Source: Mesorhizobium hawassense (GTDB taxonomy: Bacteria > Pseudomonadota > Alphaproteobacteria > Rhizobiales > Rhizobiaceae). Taken from it: a stretch of 40,114 nt of DNA. Shown here piece after piece: positions 33,269-40,114 of the stretch (position 1 is the first letter of the stretch; each line of letters begins with the position of its first letter). The notes beneath the pieces are model-generated. The model had not been told where the DNA came from. It ran no database searches and saw nothing but the letters and a program-made list of their open reading frames with translations. The stretch spans positions 1 through 40,114 of the forward strand of contig NZ_QMBP01000032.1 in NCBI RefSeq assembly GCF_003289945.1, in the 5' to 3' direction. A program made the translations under genes and the position numbers.

Positions 33269-34276
33269 ATGGCCGCGGAGCCGCTGAAGACGCTGTTCTA
33301 TCCGTTCGAGGCCGAGGCGCTGCCTCTGCCGCGACAGGATGCCCGCGTCCTGTTTCTGGGTGCCGAGCCCGGCTTCCGCTTGCCCTCCGGCTTCGATGCG
33401 GCGCTGCACCTCGTGCAAGGCTTCCGGCCGCATTTCCGCGCCCTGCAGGCGTCAGGCCACAACGTGACGCCGCGCGCGGAGGGCGATGGCTACGACATGG
33501 CGCTCGTGCTCGCCGGGAGGCATCGCGGGCAGAATGAGTTACGCATCGCCGAAGCCGCCGAGCGCGTAGCGCCGGGCGGGCTGATCGCGGTTGCGGGCGG
33601 CAAGGATGACGGCATCGACAGCCTGCGCAGGCGGATCAACGCCCTGGCGCCGCTCGAAGGCCATCTGCCGAAACATCACGGCGTGGCCTTCTGGTTCCGT
33701 CGGGCCGGCCCGGAGGTGGCCGCAACGCTGCGCGCCGGCAATCCCGACCTGGTTGTCGAAGGCGGCTTCAAAACCGCGCCTGGCATGTTCTCTTTTGACC
33801 GGGTCGACGCCGGTTCAAAATTGCTCGCCGCAAACCTGCCCGGCGATCTCAAGGGCAGTGTCGCCGATTTCTGTGCCGGCTGGGGTTACCTGGCGGTGGA
33901 AATCCTGCAGCGCTCGCACGGTCTCACCGCGCTCGATCTCTACGAAGCGGATTTCGATGCCCTGGAAGCAGCCAGGCTCAACGTCCATGGCGCCATCGAG
34001 CCGCGCTTCTTCTGGACCGATCTTCTCACCGAGGCGGTCGACCGGCGCTACGATGCGATCGTCATGAATCCGCCCTTCCACAGTGGACGCGCAACGGAGC
34101 CTGGCATCGGCGCCGGCATGATCTGTGCGGCGTCGAAGGCACTGAAGCCGGGTGGCCGCTTGTTCATGGTCGCCAACCGCCAGCTTCCCTACGAGGCTGT
34201 GCTGGCCTCGGCCTTCGCAAGCCATGCCGAGATTGCCCGTGACGGGATGTTCAAGGTGCTCTCGGCGCGCCGCTGA
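33269..34276 (+). CDS. RsmC/RlmG-like class I SAM-dependent methyltransferase
   Basis: The 335-residue product has the two-part layout of RsmC/RlmG: a degenerate N-terminal methyltransferase-like half and an active C-terminal half. The latter has the SAM-binding SVADFCAGWGYLAVEIL and the catalytic NPPF motif in VMNPPFHSGRATEPGIG. Members methylate guanine N2 in 16S or 23S rRNA. Which base is modified here cannot be told. ATG 33269 is preferred over GTG 33260 because TCAGGG lies at suitable distance. It converges on the GGDEF/EAL gene with a 21-base gap. Confidence 0.85.
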   Translation: MAAEPLKTLFYPFEAEALPLPRQDARVLFLGAEPGFRLPSGFDAALHLVQGFRPHFRALQASGHNVTPRAEGDGYDMALVLAGRHRGQNELRIAEAAERVAPGGLIAVAGGKDDGIDSLRRRINALAPLEGHLPKHHGVAFWFRRAGPEVAATLRAGNPDLVVEGGFKTAPGMFSFDRVDAGSKLLAANLPGDLKGSVADFCAGWGYLAVEILQRSHGLTALDLYEADFDALEAARLNVHGAIEPRFFWTDLLTEAVDRRYDAIVMNPPFHSGRATEPGIGAGMICAASKALKPGGRLFMVANRQLPYEAVLASAFASHAEIARDGMFKVLSARR

Positions 34277-34297
34277 GAAGCCGGCTGATCAACCGCT

Positions 34298-35851
34298 CTA
34301 CTGCACGCTGACGATGCGGGCAGGTTCGCGGGCGCCGAAGGCGGGTTGCGCTTCGCCGAGCTCGACCTTGAGCGGTGCGGGCCGGCCGAACAGATAGCCT
34401 TGCACCACCTCGCAGCCGGCGGCTCTCAGCAGCGTGGCCTGGTTCTCGGTCTCGACGCCTTCGGCGATAATGCTCACGCCGAGTGCCCGCGACAGGCCGA
34501 CGATGGTCGAAACGATCGCGCCGGAACTGGAGTCGGTGTCGATGCGACTGACGAAGGAACGGTCGATCTTCAGCTTGCCGAAGGAGAAATCGATCAGGTA
34601 GCTCAAATTGGAATAACCCGTGCCGAAATCGTCGACAGCCACGGAGATACCCATCTCGGCAAGCTGCTCCAGGATTGCCGCAGCGCGGTCGCGGTCCTGC
34701 ATCATCGCCGTCTCGGTGACCTCGAGCTCCAGCCGCGATGGCTTGATGCCCGTCGATTCCATCACCTCGCGCACGATGCCGACGAAATCCCTGGTCATGA
34801 ACTGCACCGGCGAGATGTTGACGGCGACGAAGCAGTCCTGCGGCAGATACCGGGCATCGCTGCAGGCCTTGCGCAGCACCCATTCGCCGATCGGGTTGAT
34901 CATGCCGGTTTCCTCGGCGATCGGAATGAACTCCATCGGCGGGATCATGCCGCGCTCCGGGTGCTTCCAGCGGATCAGCGCCTCATAACCGACGACGCGG
35001 CCGCTCGGCAGGTTGAGCTGCGGCTGATAGTGGAGACTGAAGTCGCCGCGGTCGAAAGCGGTTTTCAATTCCGACTCGATCCATTGCCGATAGTCCGCCA
35101 CGCGGCCCATATCGGCGTGGAAGACGGACCAGTTGCCGACGCCGCTGGCGCGCGCGTTCTGCAGCGCCAGGTTCGAACGTCGCAGGATCAGAACCGGATC
35201 GACGCCGTCTTTCGGCATCGCCACGATGCCGACCGACAGACTGACCGACTGCAGATGGCTCTGCAACTGATAGGGCTCCATCATCTCGTTGATGAGCTTT
35301 TCGATGAGCCGCTCGATCGACCCCTTGATGTCGCGGTCGGGCAAAAGCACGCAGAACTCGCCGGCGCCGATGCGACCGATCTCGGCATCCTTCGGCATGT
35401 TCTCCTTCAGCCTGGTGGTGAAGGCGCGGATCAGTTCATCGCCCTGGCTGTAGCCGATGGCATCGTTGATCTGCTTGAAGCGGTCGATATCGATGTCGAT
35501 CAGGAATACGGGCTCGCCGGTCCGGATCGTCCCCGAGGCGGCATCGGCAATCTTGCCGACCATGGCCTGGCGCGACAAAAGCCCGGTCAGCTTGTCGAAA
35601 TGGGTTTCCTTGACGACATAGGCCACCGATTCATCGACGCCCGCGAAGAACGACAACGCGGCGCCACCGGCGGCAAGGGCGCAGAGCGCGGCAATCACGC
35701 CCGCCATCGTTTCGGCCGGCATGCCGGCCATGCCGTCGCCGAAGCCGAAGCGCAGCCCCCACAATCCAAGGATGAAACTGCCCATGCCCGAGCTGGCAAT
35801 GGTGATCAGCCGGAACAGCGGTGTTCGCTTCGGGTTGCTGACTGCAGACAT
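34298..35851 (-). CDS. GGDEF/EAL cyclic-di-GMP phosphodiesterase with degenerate GGDEF
   Basis: The 517-residue product has two N-terminal membrane segments (about 13-35 and 47-70), a GGDEF domain (about 82-245) and an EAL domain (about 255-500). The GGDEF site reads GAGEF (162-166), which should abolish diguanylate cyclase activity. The EAL domain looks intact: EAL at 290-292 (YEALIRWKHPE), EVTET near 377-381 and DDFGTGYS at 407-414. It is therefore predicted to degrade c-di-GMP at the inner membrane, with the degenerate domain perhaps sensing GTP. No sensory PAS or other periplasmic domain is present. It is a single gene. Confidence 0.92.
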   Translation of the reverse strand: MSAVSNPKRTPLFRLITIASSGMGSFILGLWGLRFGFGDGMAGMPAETMAGVIAALCALAAGGAALSFFAGVDESVAYVVKETHFDKLTGLLSRQAMVGKIADAASGTIRTGEPVFLIDIDIDRFKQINDAIGYSQGDELIRAFTTRLKENMPKDAEIGRIGAGEFCVLLPDRDIKGSIERLIEKLINEMMEPYQLQSHLQSVSLSVGIVAMPKDGVDPVLILRRSNLALQNARASGVGNWSVFHADMGRVADYRQWIESELKTAFDRGDFSLHYQPQLNLPSGRVVGYEALIRWKHPERGMIPPMEFIPIAEETGMINPIGEWVLRKACSDARYLPQDCFVAVNISPVQFMTRDFVGIVREVMESTGIKPSRLELEVTETAMMQDRDRAAAILEQLAEMGISVAVDDFGTGYSNLSYLIDFSFGKLKIDRSFVSRIDTDSSSGAIVSTIVGLSRALGVSIIAEGVETENQATLLRAAGCEVVQGYLFGRPAPLKVELGEAQPAFGAREPARIVSVQ

Positions 35852-35941
35852 GCAAGGTCCCTAGGTTAGAAACCTTATAACGGATATCTCCTTAAAATGA
35901 GTTTCCGCCAATGCGTCGAATTTTACCGGAACGCGAACGAA

Positions 35942-35984
35942 GCAATTCCAGCAAAGGCGGGTCGCGGATTCCGGCCGGAACTAC
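35942..35984. repeat. Degenerate RIME-like repeat between the EAL gene and fabI
   Basis: GCAATTCC begins a copy whose right arm has decayed to GGAACTAC. The core reads AGCAAAGGCGGGTCGCGGATTCC, so pairing is reduced compared with the copies at 14589 and 20927. It lies upstream of the EAL gene and downstream of fabI. Confidence 0.6.
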
Positions 35985-36007
35985 GTGAAAACTGTCGCGC
36001 TCGCGAA

Positions 36008-36829
36008 CTACTCTCGGGTGCCGTCGTTCTGCTTCAGTTCTTCCAGCGCCGGCATCGAAACGATGTGATAGCCGGAATCCACATAATGGATCTCGCCGGT
36101 GACGCCCGACGACAGGTCGGAGAGCAGGTAGAGCGCCGAACCGCCGACTTCGTCGATGGTCACGGTGCGCCTGAGCGGCGAATTGCGCTGCTGGTAGGAA
36201 AACATATGGCGGGCGTCGGAAACGCCGGAGCCGGCCAGCGTCCGCACCGGTCCGGCCGAGATGCCGTTCACCCTGATGCCGCGCGGGCCGTAATCATTGG
36301 CAAGATAGCGCACGCTGGCCTCGAGCCCGGCCTTGGCGACGCCCATGACGTTGTAGTTCGGCATGACCCGCACCGACCCGGCATAGGTGAGCGTGATCAT
36401 CGAGCCGCCATTGCCCATCAGCGCGGCGGCGTTGCGGGCGACCTCGGTGAAGGAGTAGCAGGAGATCACCATGGTGCGCACGAAATTGTCGCGGCTGGTG
36501 TCGGCATAGAGGCCTTTGAGCTCGTTCTTGTCGGAAAAGCCGATGGCGTGCACGACGAAATCCAGCCCGCCCCAGGCGTTGCCGAGGGTCTCGAAGGTCG
36601 CGGTGACCGAGGCGCTGTCCTCGACATCGCAGGGCACGATCAAGGAGGCGCCTACCTTCTCGGCAAGCGGCTTGACCCGCCGCCCGAAGGCGTCGCCCTG
36701 ATAGGTGAAAGCCAGCTCCGCCCCATGTTCCGACAGCTTCTTGGCGATGCCCCAGGCGATCGAGTGGTCGTTGGCGACGCCCATGACAAGCCCGCGCTTG
36801 CCCTTCATCAACCCGTCCATAAAAGGCAA
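36008..36829 (-). CDS. fabI: Enoyl-[acyl-carrier-protein] reductase FabI (NADH)
   Basis: FabI performs the last reduction of the fatty acid elongation cycle. The 273-residue short-chain dehydrogenase-type product has the cofactor motif GVANDHSIAWG (17-27) and the catalytic Tyr-x6-Lys pair Y159/K166 in YNVMGVAKAG, with the upstream Y149. It is the last gene of the fabA-fabB-fabI operon, 18 bases after fabB. This is the known target class of triclosan-type inhibitors. Confidence 0.94.
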   Translation of the reverse strand: MPFMDGLMKGKRGLVMGVANDHSIAWGIAKKLSEHGAELAFTYQGDAFGRRVKPLAEKVGASLIVPCDVEDSASVTATFETLGNAWGGLDFVVHAIGFSDKNELKGLYADTSRDNFVRTMVISCYSFTEVARNAAALMGNGGSMITLTYAGSVRVMPNYNVMGVAKAGLEASVRYLANDYGPRGIRVNGISAGPVRTLAGSGVSDARHMFSYQQRNSPLRRTVTIDEVGGSALYLLSDLSSGVTGEIHYVDSGYHIVSMPALEELKQNDGTRE

Positions 36830-36847
36830 TCCTTATAAAACGCTGGC

Positions 36848-38074
36848 CTATGCGGAATAGCGCTGGAAAATCAGCGTGGCGTTGGTGCCGCCGAAACCGA
36901 ATGAGTTGGACAGGACAGTGTCGATCCTGGCGTTGTCGATACGCTCGCGCACGATCGGCATGCCCTCGAATTCCGGATCGAGCTCCTCGATATGGGCGCT
37001 CTCGCCGATGAAGCCGCCCTGCATCATCAGGATCGAATAGATCGATTCCTGGACGCCGGCCGCGCCCAGCGAATGGCCGGTGAGCGACTTGGTCGAGGTG
37101 ATGTACGGCATCTTGTCGCCGAACACCTCGCGGATGGCGCCCATTTCCTTGGAATCGCCGACCGGCGTCGAAGTGCCGTGGGTGTTGATGTAGTCGACCG
37201 GGGTCGAGACGGTGGCAAGCGCCTGGCGCATGCAGCGCATGGCGCCTTCACCGGACGGCGCCACCATGTCGTAGCCGTCGGATGTCGCGCCGTAGCCGAC
37301 GATCTCGGCATAGATCTTGGCCCCGCGCGCCTTGGCGTGTTCCAGTTCCTCGAGCACCAGCACGCCGGCCCCGCCGGCAATGACGAAACCGTCGCGGTTG
37401 ACGTCATAGGCACGCGAAGCGGTCGAGGCCCTGTCGTTGAACTTCGACGACATGGCGCCCATGGCGTCGAACAGGTCCGACATCGTCCAGTCGAGGTCCT
37501 CGTGGCCGCCGGCGAACACCATGTCCTGCTTGCCCCACTGGATCAGCTCATAGGCATTGCCGATGCAATGCGCCGAGGTCGAGCAAGCCGACGAGATCGA
37601 ATAGTTGACGCCGTGGATCTTGAACCAGGTGGCGAGCGTTGCCGACGCCGTCGAAGACATCGCCTTCGGTACGGCGAACGGGCCGATGCGCTTGGGGCTG
37701 TTGTTCTTGATCGTGGTTTCCGCCGCCTCGACGATGGTGCGGGTCGAGGGGCCGCCCGAACCCATGACGATGCCGGTCCGCTCATTGGTGATGTCGCTTT
37801 CGCTTAAGCCGGCATCGGCGATCGCCTGATCCATGGCGACGTGGTTCCAGGCCGCTCCCTGGCTCAGGAAACGCATGGCGCGGCGGTCGATCATCGCGGT
37901 CGGATCGAGCGTCGGCGCGCCCCAGACCTGGCAGCGGAAGCCATGTTCGGCGAAGGAATTGGAAAAGCTGATGCCCGATTTGGCATCGTAAAGCGAGCTC
38001 TGCACCTCGTTGGCATTGTTGCCGATCGACGACACAATGCCGAGCCCTGTCACTACGACCCGTCTCATTCGCAA
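36848..38074 (-). CDS. fabB: 3-oxoacyl-[acyl-carrier-protein] synthase I, FabB
   Basis: FabB condenses malonyl-ACP with acyl-ACP and is essential for extending the cis-unsaturated intermediate made by FabA. The 408-residue product has the catalytic Cys164 (SSACSTSAH), His299 (NTHGTSTPVGD), Lys329 and His334 (STKSLTGHSLGAAG). A start at the third codon (ATG 38068) is also possible. It lies 110 bases downstream of fabA in the same direction. Confidence 0.95.
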   Translation of the reverse strand: MRMRRVVVTGLGIVSSIGNNANEVQSSLYDAKSGISFSNSFAEHGFRCQVWGAPTLDPTAMIDRRAMRFLSQGAAWNHVAMDQAIADAGLSESDITNERTGIVMGSGGPSTRTIVEAAETTIKNNSPKRIGPFAVPKAMSSTASATLATWFKIHGVNYSISSACSTSAHCIGNAYELIQWGKQDMVFAGGHEDLDWTMSDLFDAMGAMSSKFNDRASTASRAYDVNRDGFVIAGGAGVLVLEELEHAKARGAKIYAEIVGYGATSDGYDMVAPSGEGAMRCMRQALATVSTPVDYINTHGTSTPVGDSKEMGAIREVFGDKMPYITSTKSLTGHSLGAAGVQESIYSILMMQGGFIGESAHIEELDPEFEGMPIVRERIDNARIDTVLSNSFGFGGTNATLIFQRYSA

Positions 38075-38184
38075 CTCCTTCCGGCGTATTCTGGCGAAAA
38101 CCCAGTCGGTATTCGCCTCGCATCATACGCAAATAAACTGACGCGGCGTCCAATTGATAAGCGGGCGCCGCGGCGAAATAACGG

Positions 38185-38700
38185 TCAGGCGGCCGACTGC
38201 TTGGACAGGCCGACCTTCAGATCCGTAGCGGCGTATATGGGTTCGCCATCCGCCTTGAGCCAGCCGTCGGCGATGCCGAGCACCAGGCGGCCGCGCATCA
38301 CGCGCTTGAAGTCGATGCCGTATTCGACCTTCTTCACCGACGGCGTCACCATGCCCTTGAACTTCACCTCGCCGGTCGAAAGCGCCATGCCCTTGCCCGG
38401 CTCGCCGAGCCAGCCGAGATAGAAACCCGTCAGCTGCCACATGGCGTCGAGGCCGAGGCAGCCCGGCATGATCGGATTGCCGATGAAGTGGCAGGCGAAG
38501 AACCACAGATCCGGCTTGATGTCGAATTCGGCGCGGATGAAGCCCTTGTCGAAGGCGCCGCCGGTCTCGCTGATCTCGGTAATGCGGTCGAACATCAGCA
38601 TCGGCGGGTAGGGCAGCTGGGCATTGCCTGGCCCGAACAGGTCGCCGCGGGCGCAGGCAAGCAGTTCCTCGTAGTCGTAGCTGGACTTTTGATCCGCCAT
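38185..38700 (-). CDS. fabA: 3-hydroxydecanoyl-[acyl-carrier-protein] dehydratase/isomerase FabA
   Basis: The 171-residue product is full length, with catalytic His71 (FFACHFIGNPIMPG) and Asp85 (GLDAMWQL), matching H70 and D84 of E. coli. FabA dehydrates and isomerises the C10 intermediate and so starts unsaturated fatty acid synthesis. ATG 38700 is used; the longer frame upstream lacks similarity. It is divergent from irr, an arrangement seen in other Rhizobiales. Confidence 0.96.
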   Translation of the reverse strand: MADQKSSYDYEELLACARGDLFGPGNAQLPYPPMLMFDRITEISETGGAFDKGFIRAEFDIKPDLWFFACHFIGNPIMPGCLGLDAMWQLTGFYLGWLGEPGKGMALSTGEVKFKGMVTPSVKKVEYGIDFKRVMRGRLVLGIADGWLKADGEPIYAATDLKVGLSKQSAA

Positions 38701-38793
38701 CAAATTTCCGTCCCCGTGTTCTTGGCGGGCGGCAGGCCGCCCTTGTCGTTGGTTTCCTAACACACTCTGTTTGCGGCCGGAAACCGGCGTTTG

Positions 38794-38822
38794 CGCTTAA
38801 CCCGTGCGTCTGCCCGGGTCAA
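38794..38822 (-). promoter_or_regulatory. Possible fabA promoter
   Basis: On the minus strand TTGACC (38822-38817) and TAAGCG (38799-38794) are 17 bases apart. The -35 is good and the -10 weak. The leader to the fabA ATG would be about 85 bases. No FabR- or FadR-type palindrome was recognised nearby. Confidence 0.4.
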
Positions 38823-38831
38823 TGCGCGCTA

Positions 38832-38860
38832 TTGATCGCATTCGGGCTACAGAATATATG
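38832..38860 (+). promoter_or_regulatory. irr promoter
   Basis: TTGATC (38832-38837) and TATATG (38855-38860) are 17 bases apart. Transcription would start near 38867. No ICE box or clear RirA-type (TGA-N9-TCA) site was found overlapping it, so how irr itself is controlled is not visible. Confidence 0.55.
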
Positions 38861-38945
38861 TCGACTGGTGTCCGGTTTTGGCTTTTGACGTCTTTTTGCC
38901 ATGCTGGACCTGTTGATGGGCTGGGCAACAAGCTTCGAAGCGAAG

Positions 38946-39377
38946 ATGGATTCGGGCTACCGGAAGGAAAATGTCGCTGTGGACAAGCGGGTTCGCGAAG
39001 CCGGCCTGAGGCCGACGCGCCAGCGCATCGCGCTGGCCGATCTGCTTTTTGCCAAGGGCGACCGCCACCTTTCGGCCGAGGAGCTGCACGAGGAGGCGAT
39101 CGCCGCCGGCGTGCCGGTCTCGCTGGCGACGGTCTACAACGCGCTGCATCAGTTCACCCAGGCCGGCCTGCTGCGCATCCTGGCGGTCGAAGGCTCGAAA
39201 ACCTATTTCGACACCAACACCTCGGATCACCATCATTTCTATGTCGAGGGCGAGAACCGGATTTTCGACATCGAGAGCGGACCGGTCACCGTCTCCAACC
39301 TGCCGGCACCTCCGGAGGGCATGGAGATCGCCAATGTCGACATCGTGGTGAGGCTGCGCCCGAAACGCGGCGATTGA
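38946..39377 (+). CDS. irr: Iron response regulator Irr (Fur family)
   Basis: Irr is the haem-responsive iron regulator of Rhizobiales: active when iron is scarce, inactivated or degraded when haem is plentiful. The product has the DNA-binding winged helix (GLRPTRQRIALADLLFAKGD, 20-39; VPVSLATVYNALHQFTQAGL) and the SDHHHFYVEGEN triple-His site (His 95-97), typical of Irr and used in haem/metal sensing. The Cys-Pro haem regulatory motif of the Bradyrhizobium protein is absent from the N terminus, as in several other rhizobia. Starts at ATG 38901, ATG 38946 or GTG 38979 are all in frame; 38946 gives an N terminus of usual length. Its predicted operator is at 1707-1723. Confidence 0.92.
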   Translation: MDSGYRKENVAVDKRVREAGLRPTRQRIALADLLFAKGDRHLSAEELHEEAIAAGVPVSLATVYNALHQFTQAGLLRILAVEGSKTYFDTNTSDHHHFYVEGENRIFDIESGPVTVSNLPAPPEGMEIANVDIVVRLRPKRGD

Positions 39378-39381
39378 TCAC

Positions 39382-39768
39382 GTGGCGATGCGGCCCGTCG
39401 ACCTGATTGTCCGGTTTGAATGGGTCACCGTCGCCGCGTTGGCCATCGTTTGCTACGCGATGTTCGGCTTTTCCTGGTGGCTGTTTGCGCTGCTCATCCT
39501 GGCGCCCGACCTGTCGATGCTGGGCTACCTCGCGGGGCCGCGCGTCGGCGCCGTCACCTACAACGCCTTGCATATCCTGATTGCCCCGCTCGTCCTTCTG
39601 CTTGCGGGCGCGTTGCTCGCCGGCTCGGCCACGACCGCTGTGGCGCTCATCTGGATCGCCCATATCGCCATCGACCGTGCCCTCGGCTACGGCCTCAAGC
39701 TGCCCACCGGTTTTCAGGATACGCATCTCGGCCGCATCGGCCGCGACCGCAACAGCGCCGTCCGTTAG
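39382..39768 (+). CDS. DUF4260 family small membrane protein
   Basis: The 128-residue product has three to four hydrophobic segments (about 13-27, 30-48, 65-83, 85-101) and ends in the DUF4260 signature IDRALGYGLKLPTGFQDTHL followed by GRIGR. It starts four bases after irr and is probably co-transcribed. Function unknown. The IS481 element begins within about ten bases of its stop. Confidence 0.8.
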   Translation: MAMRPVDLIVRFEWVTVAALAIVCYAMFGFSWWLFALLILAPDLSMLGYLAGPRVGAVTYNALHILIAPLVLLLAGALLAGSATTAVALIWIAHIAIDRALGYGLKLPTGFQDTHLGRIGRDRNSAVR

Positions 39769-39775
39769 GGCGTGT

Positions 39776-40114
39776 CGATATTCGGGTCAGGCCGGCATCA
39801 CCTGAATATCGGCATGGCCTAGTTGTGGAGCCTCAACAGGTTGTCCTGGGTTAGGGCGAGGCGACTGATAGGTGGTTTTGACTTTAGGCTGCCGTGGGGG
39901 CGATGCCAATTGTATCTGTGCAACCAGCCAGGCAATTCGGCGGCGCGGTGATCGGATGTCTGGTAGGCAATGGCATAGGCCCATTCGCGCAGCGCCGTCT
40001 GGATGAAGCGCTCGGCCTTGCCATTGGTCTTGGGGGTATAGGGCCTTGTCCTGACGTGCTTGAGACCGAGATCGCGGCAGGCTTTGGCGAAGACCTTCGA
40101 TCTGTAGCAAGAGC
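39776..40114 (-). mobile_element. IS481-family insertion sequence, 3' end only
   Basis: The element runs off the right edge. Its end carries an imperfect inverted repeat, CGATATTCGGGT (39776-39787) and ACCTGAATATCG (39800-39811), one mismatch in 12. This could be a terminal binding site or a hairpin after the transposase. The outer boundary is probably between 39769 and 39776, directly after the DUF4260 stop. The target duplication cannot be seen without the other end. Confidence 0.65.
39819..40114 (-). CDS. IS481-family transposase, C-terminal part (truncated by window edge)
   Basis: Ninety-seven codons end at TAG 39821-39819. The visible part includes the end of the retroviral-integrase-type (rve) catalytic domain: RTRPYTPKTNGKAERFIQTA, with the catalytic Glu in KAERF, and HRYNWHRPHGSLKSKPPISR near the C terminus. 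These are characteristic of IS481 transposases. The first two catalytic Asp residues lie outside the window. The visible frame is intact. Confidence 0.88.
   Translation of the reverse strand, partial: SCYRSKVFAKACRDLGLKHVRTRPYTPKTNGKAERFIQTALREWAYAIAYQTSDHRAAELPGWLHRYNWHRPHGSLKSKPPISRLALTQDNLLRLHN

Noticed and set aside
39776..39811. Hairpin after DUF4260 as a transcription terminator for irr-DUF4260
   Set aside because: The stem is AT-containing with a 12-base loop and no T-run, and it lies where the IS481 end is expected, so a terminal repeat of the element explains it better.

Overview
This is a GC-rich window that looks like the chromosome of a Rhizobiales alphaproteobacterium, most probably Mesorhizobium or a close relative. 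The case rests on four things. The gene order tsaB-rimI-acyltransferase-miaB-phoH-ybeY-corC-lnt-phrR-metK-trmB is of rhizobial type. The locus rimP-nusA-ylxR/L7Ae-infB-rbfA-truB-rpsO-pnp is followed further on by fabI-fabB-fabA divergent from an Irr-type Fur regulator. A perfect Irr operator (ICE box) is present. At least eight RIME-like palindromic intergenic repeats are scattered through the window. The genus is inferred, not proven. No rRNA, tRNA or CRISPR array was seen.

Layout. Positions 1-297 hold the start of an IS630-family transposase running off the left edge. Positions 295-7962 are an iron module: a minus-strand FAD ferredoxin-reductase-like gene, then, divergent from it across an ICE box (1707-1723), a possible His-rich upstream ORF, an imelysin lipoprotein-like/periplasmic protein, bacterioferritin-associated ferredoxin, bacterioferritin, a di-haem DUF1111 oxidoreductase, a second imelysin with a degenerate signature, and a Tat-exported DUF1513 beta-propeller-like protein. 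Positions 8094-19512 are housekeeping: tRNA modification (tsaB, miaB, trmB), ribosome maturation (rimI, ybeY, phoH), lipid and lipoprotein acylation, corC, lnt-phrR and metK. Positions 19668-21183 form an accessory patch with a glycosyltransferase, a composite palindromic repeat and a 53-residue protein gene.

Positions 21346-33255 are the transcription/translation superoperon region from the rimP promoter and leader terminator through pnp and its terminator, interrupted by a YcxB-like membrane protein gene between infB and rbfA and a CorA gene between truB and rpsO. Positions 33269-35851 hold an RsmC-like methyltransferase and a convergent GGDEF/EAL protein. Positions 36008-38700 are the unsaturated fatty acid operon fabA-fabB-fabI on the minus strand. 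It is divergent from irr (38946-39377), which is followed by a DUF4260 membrane protein gene. The right edge (39776-40114) is the 3' end of an IS481-family transposase gene.

How it fits together. Irr senses haem/iron status and would act on the ICE box upstream of the iron module 37 kb away, so regulator and predicted target lie in the same window. The two window ends both fall inside insertion sequences, as expected if this is a draft contig that stops at repeated IS copies. The least explained material is the iron module's leader and degenerate imelysin, a palindromic repeat that has become part of the tsaB coding sequence, the leader hairpins of metK, rimP and pnp, and the two accessory insertions in otherwise conserved operons.
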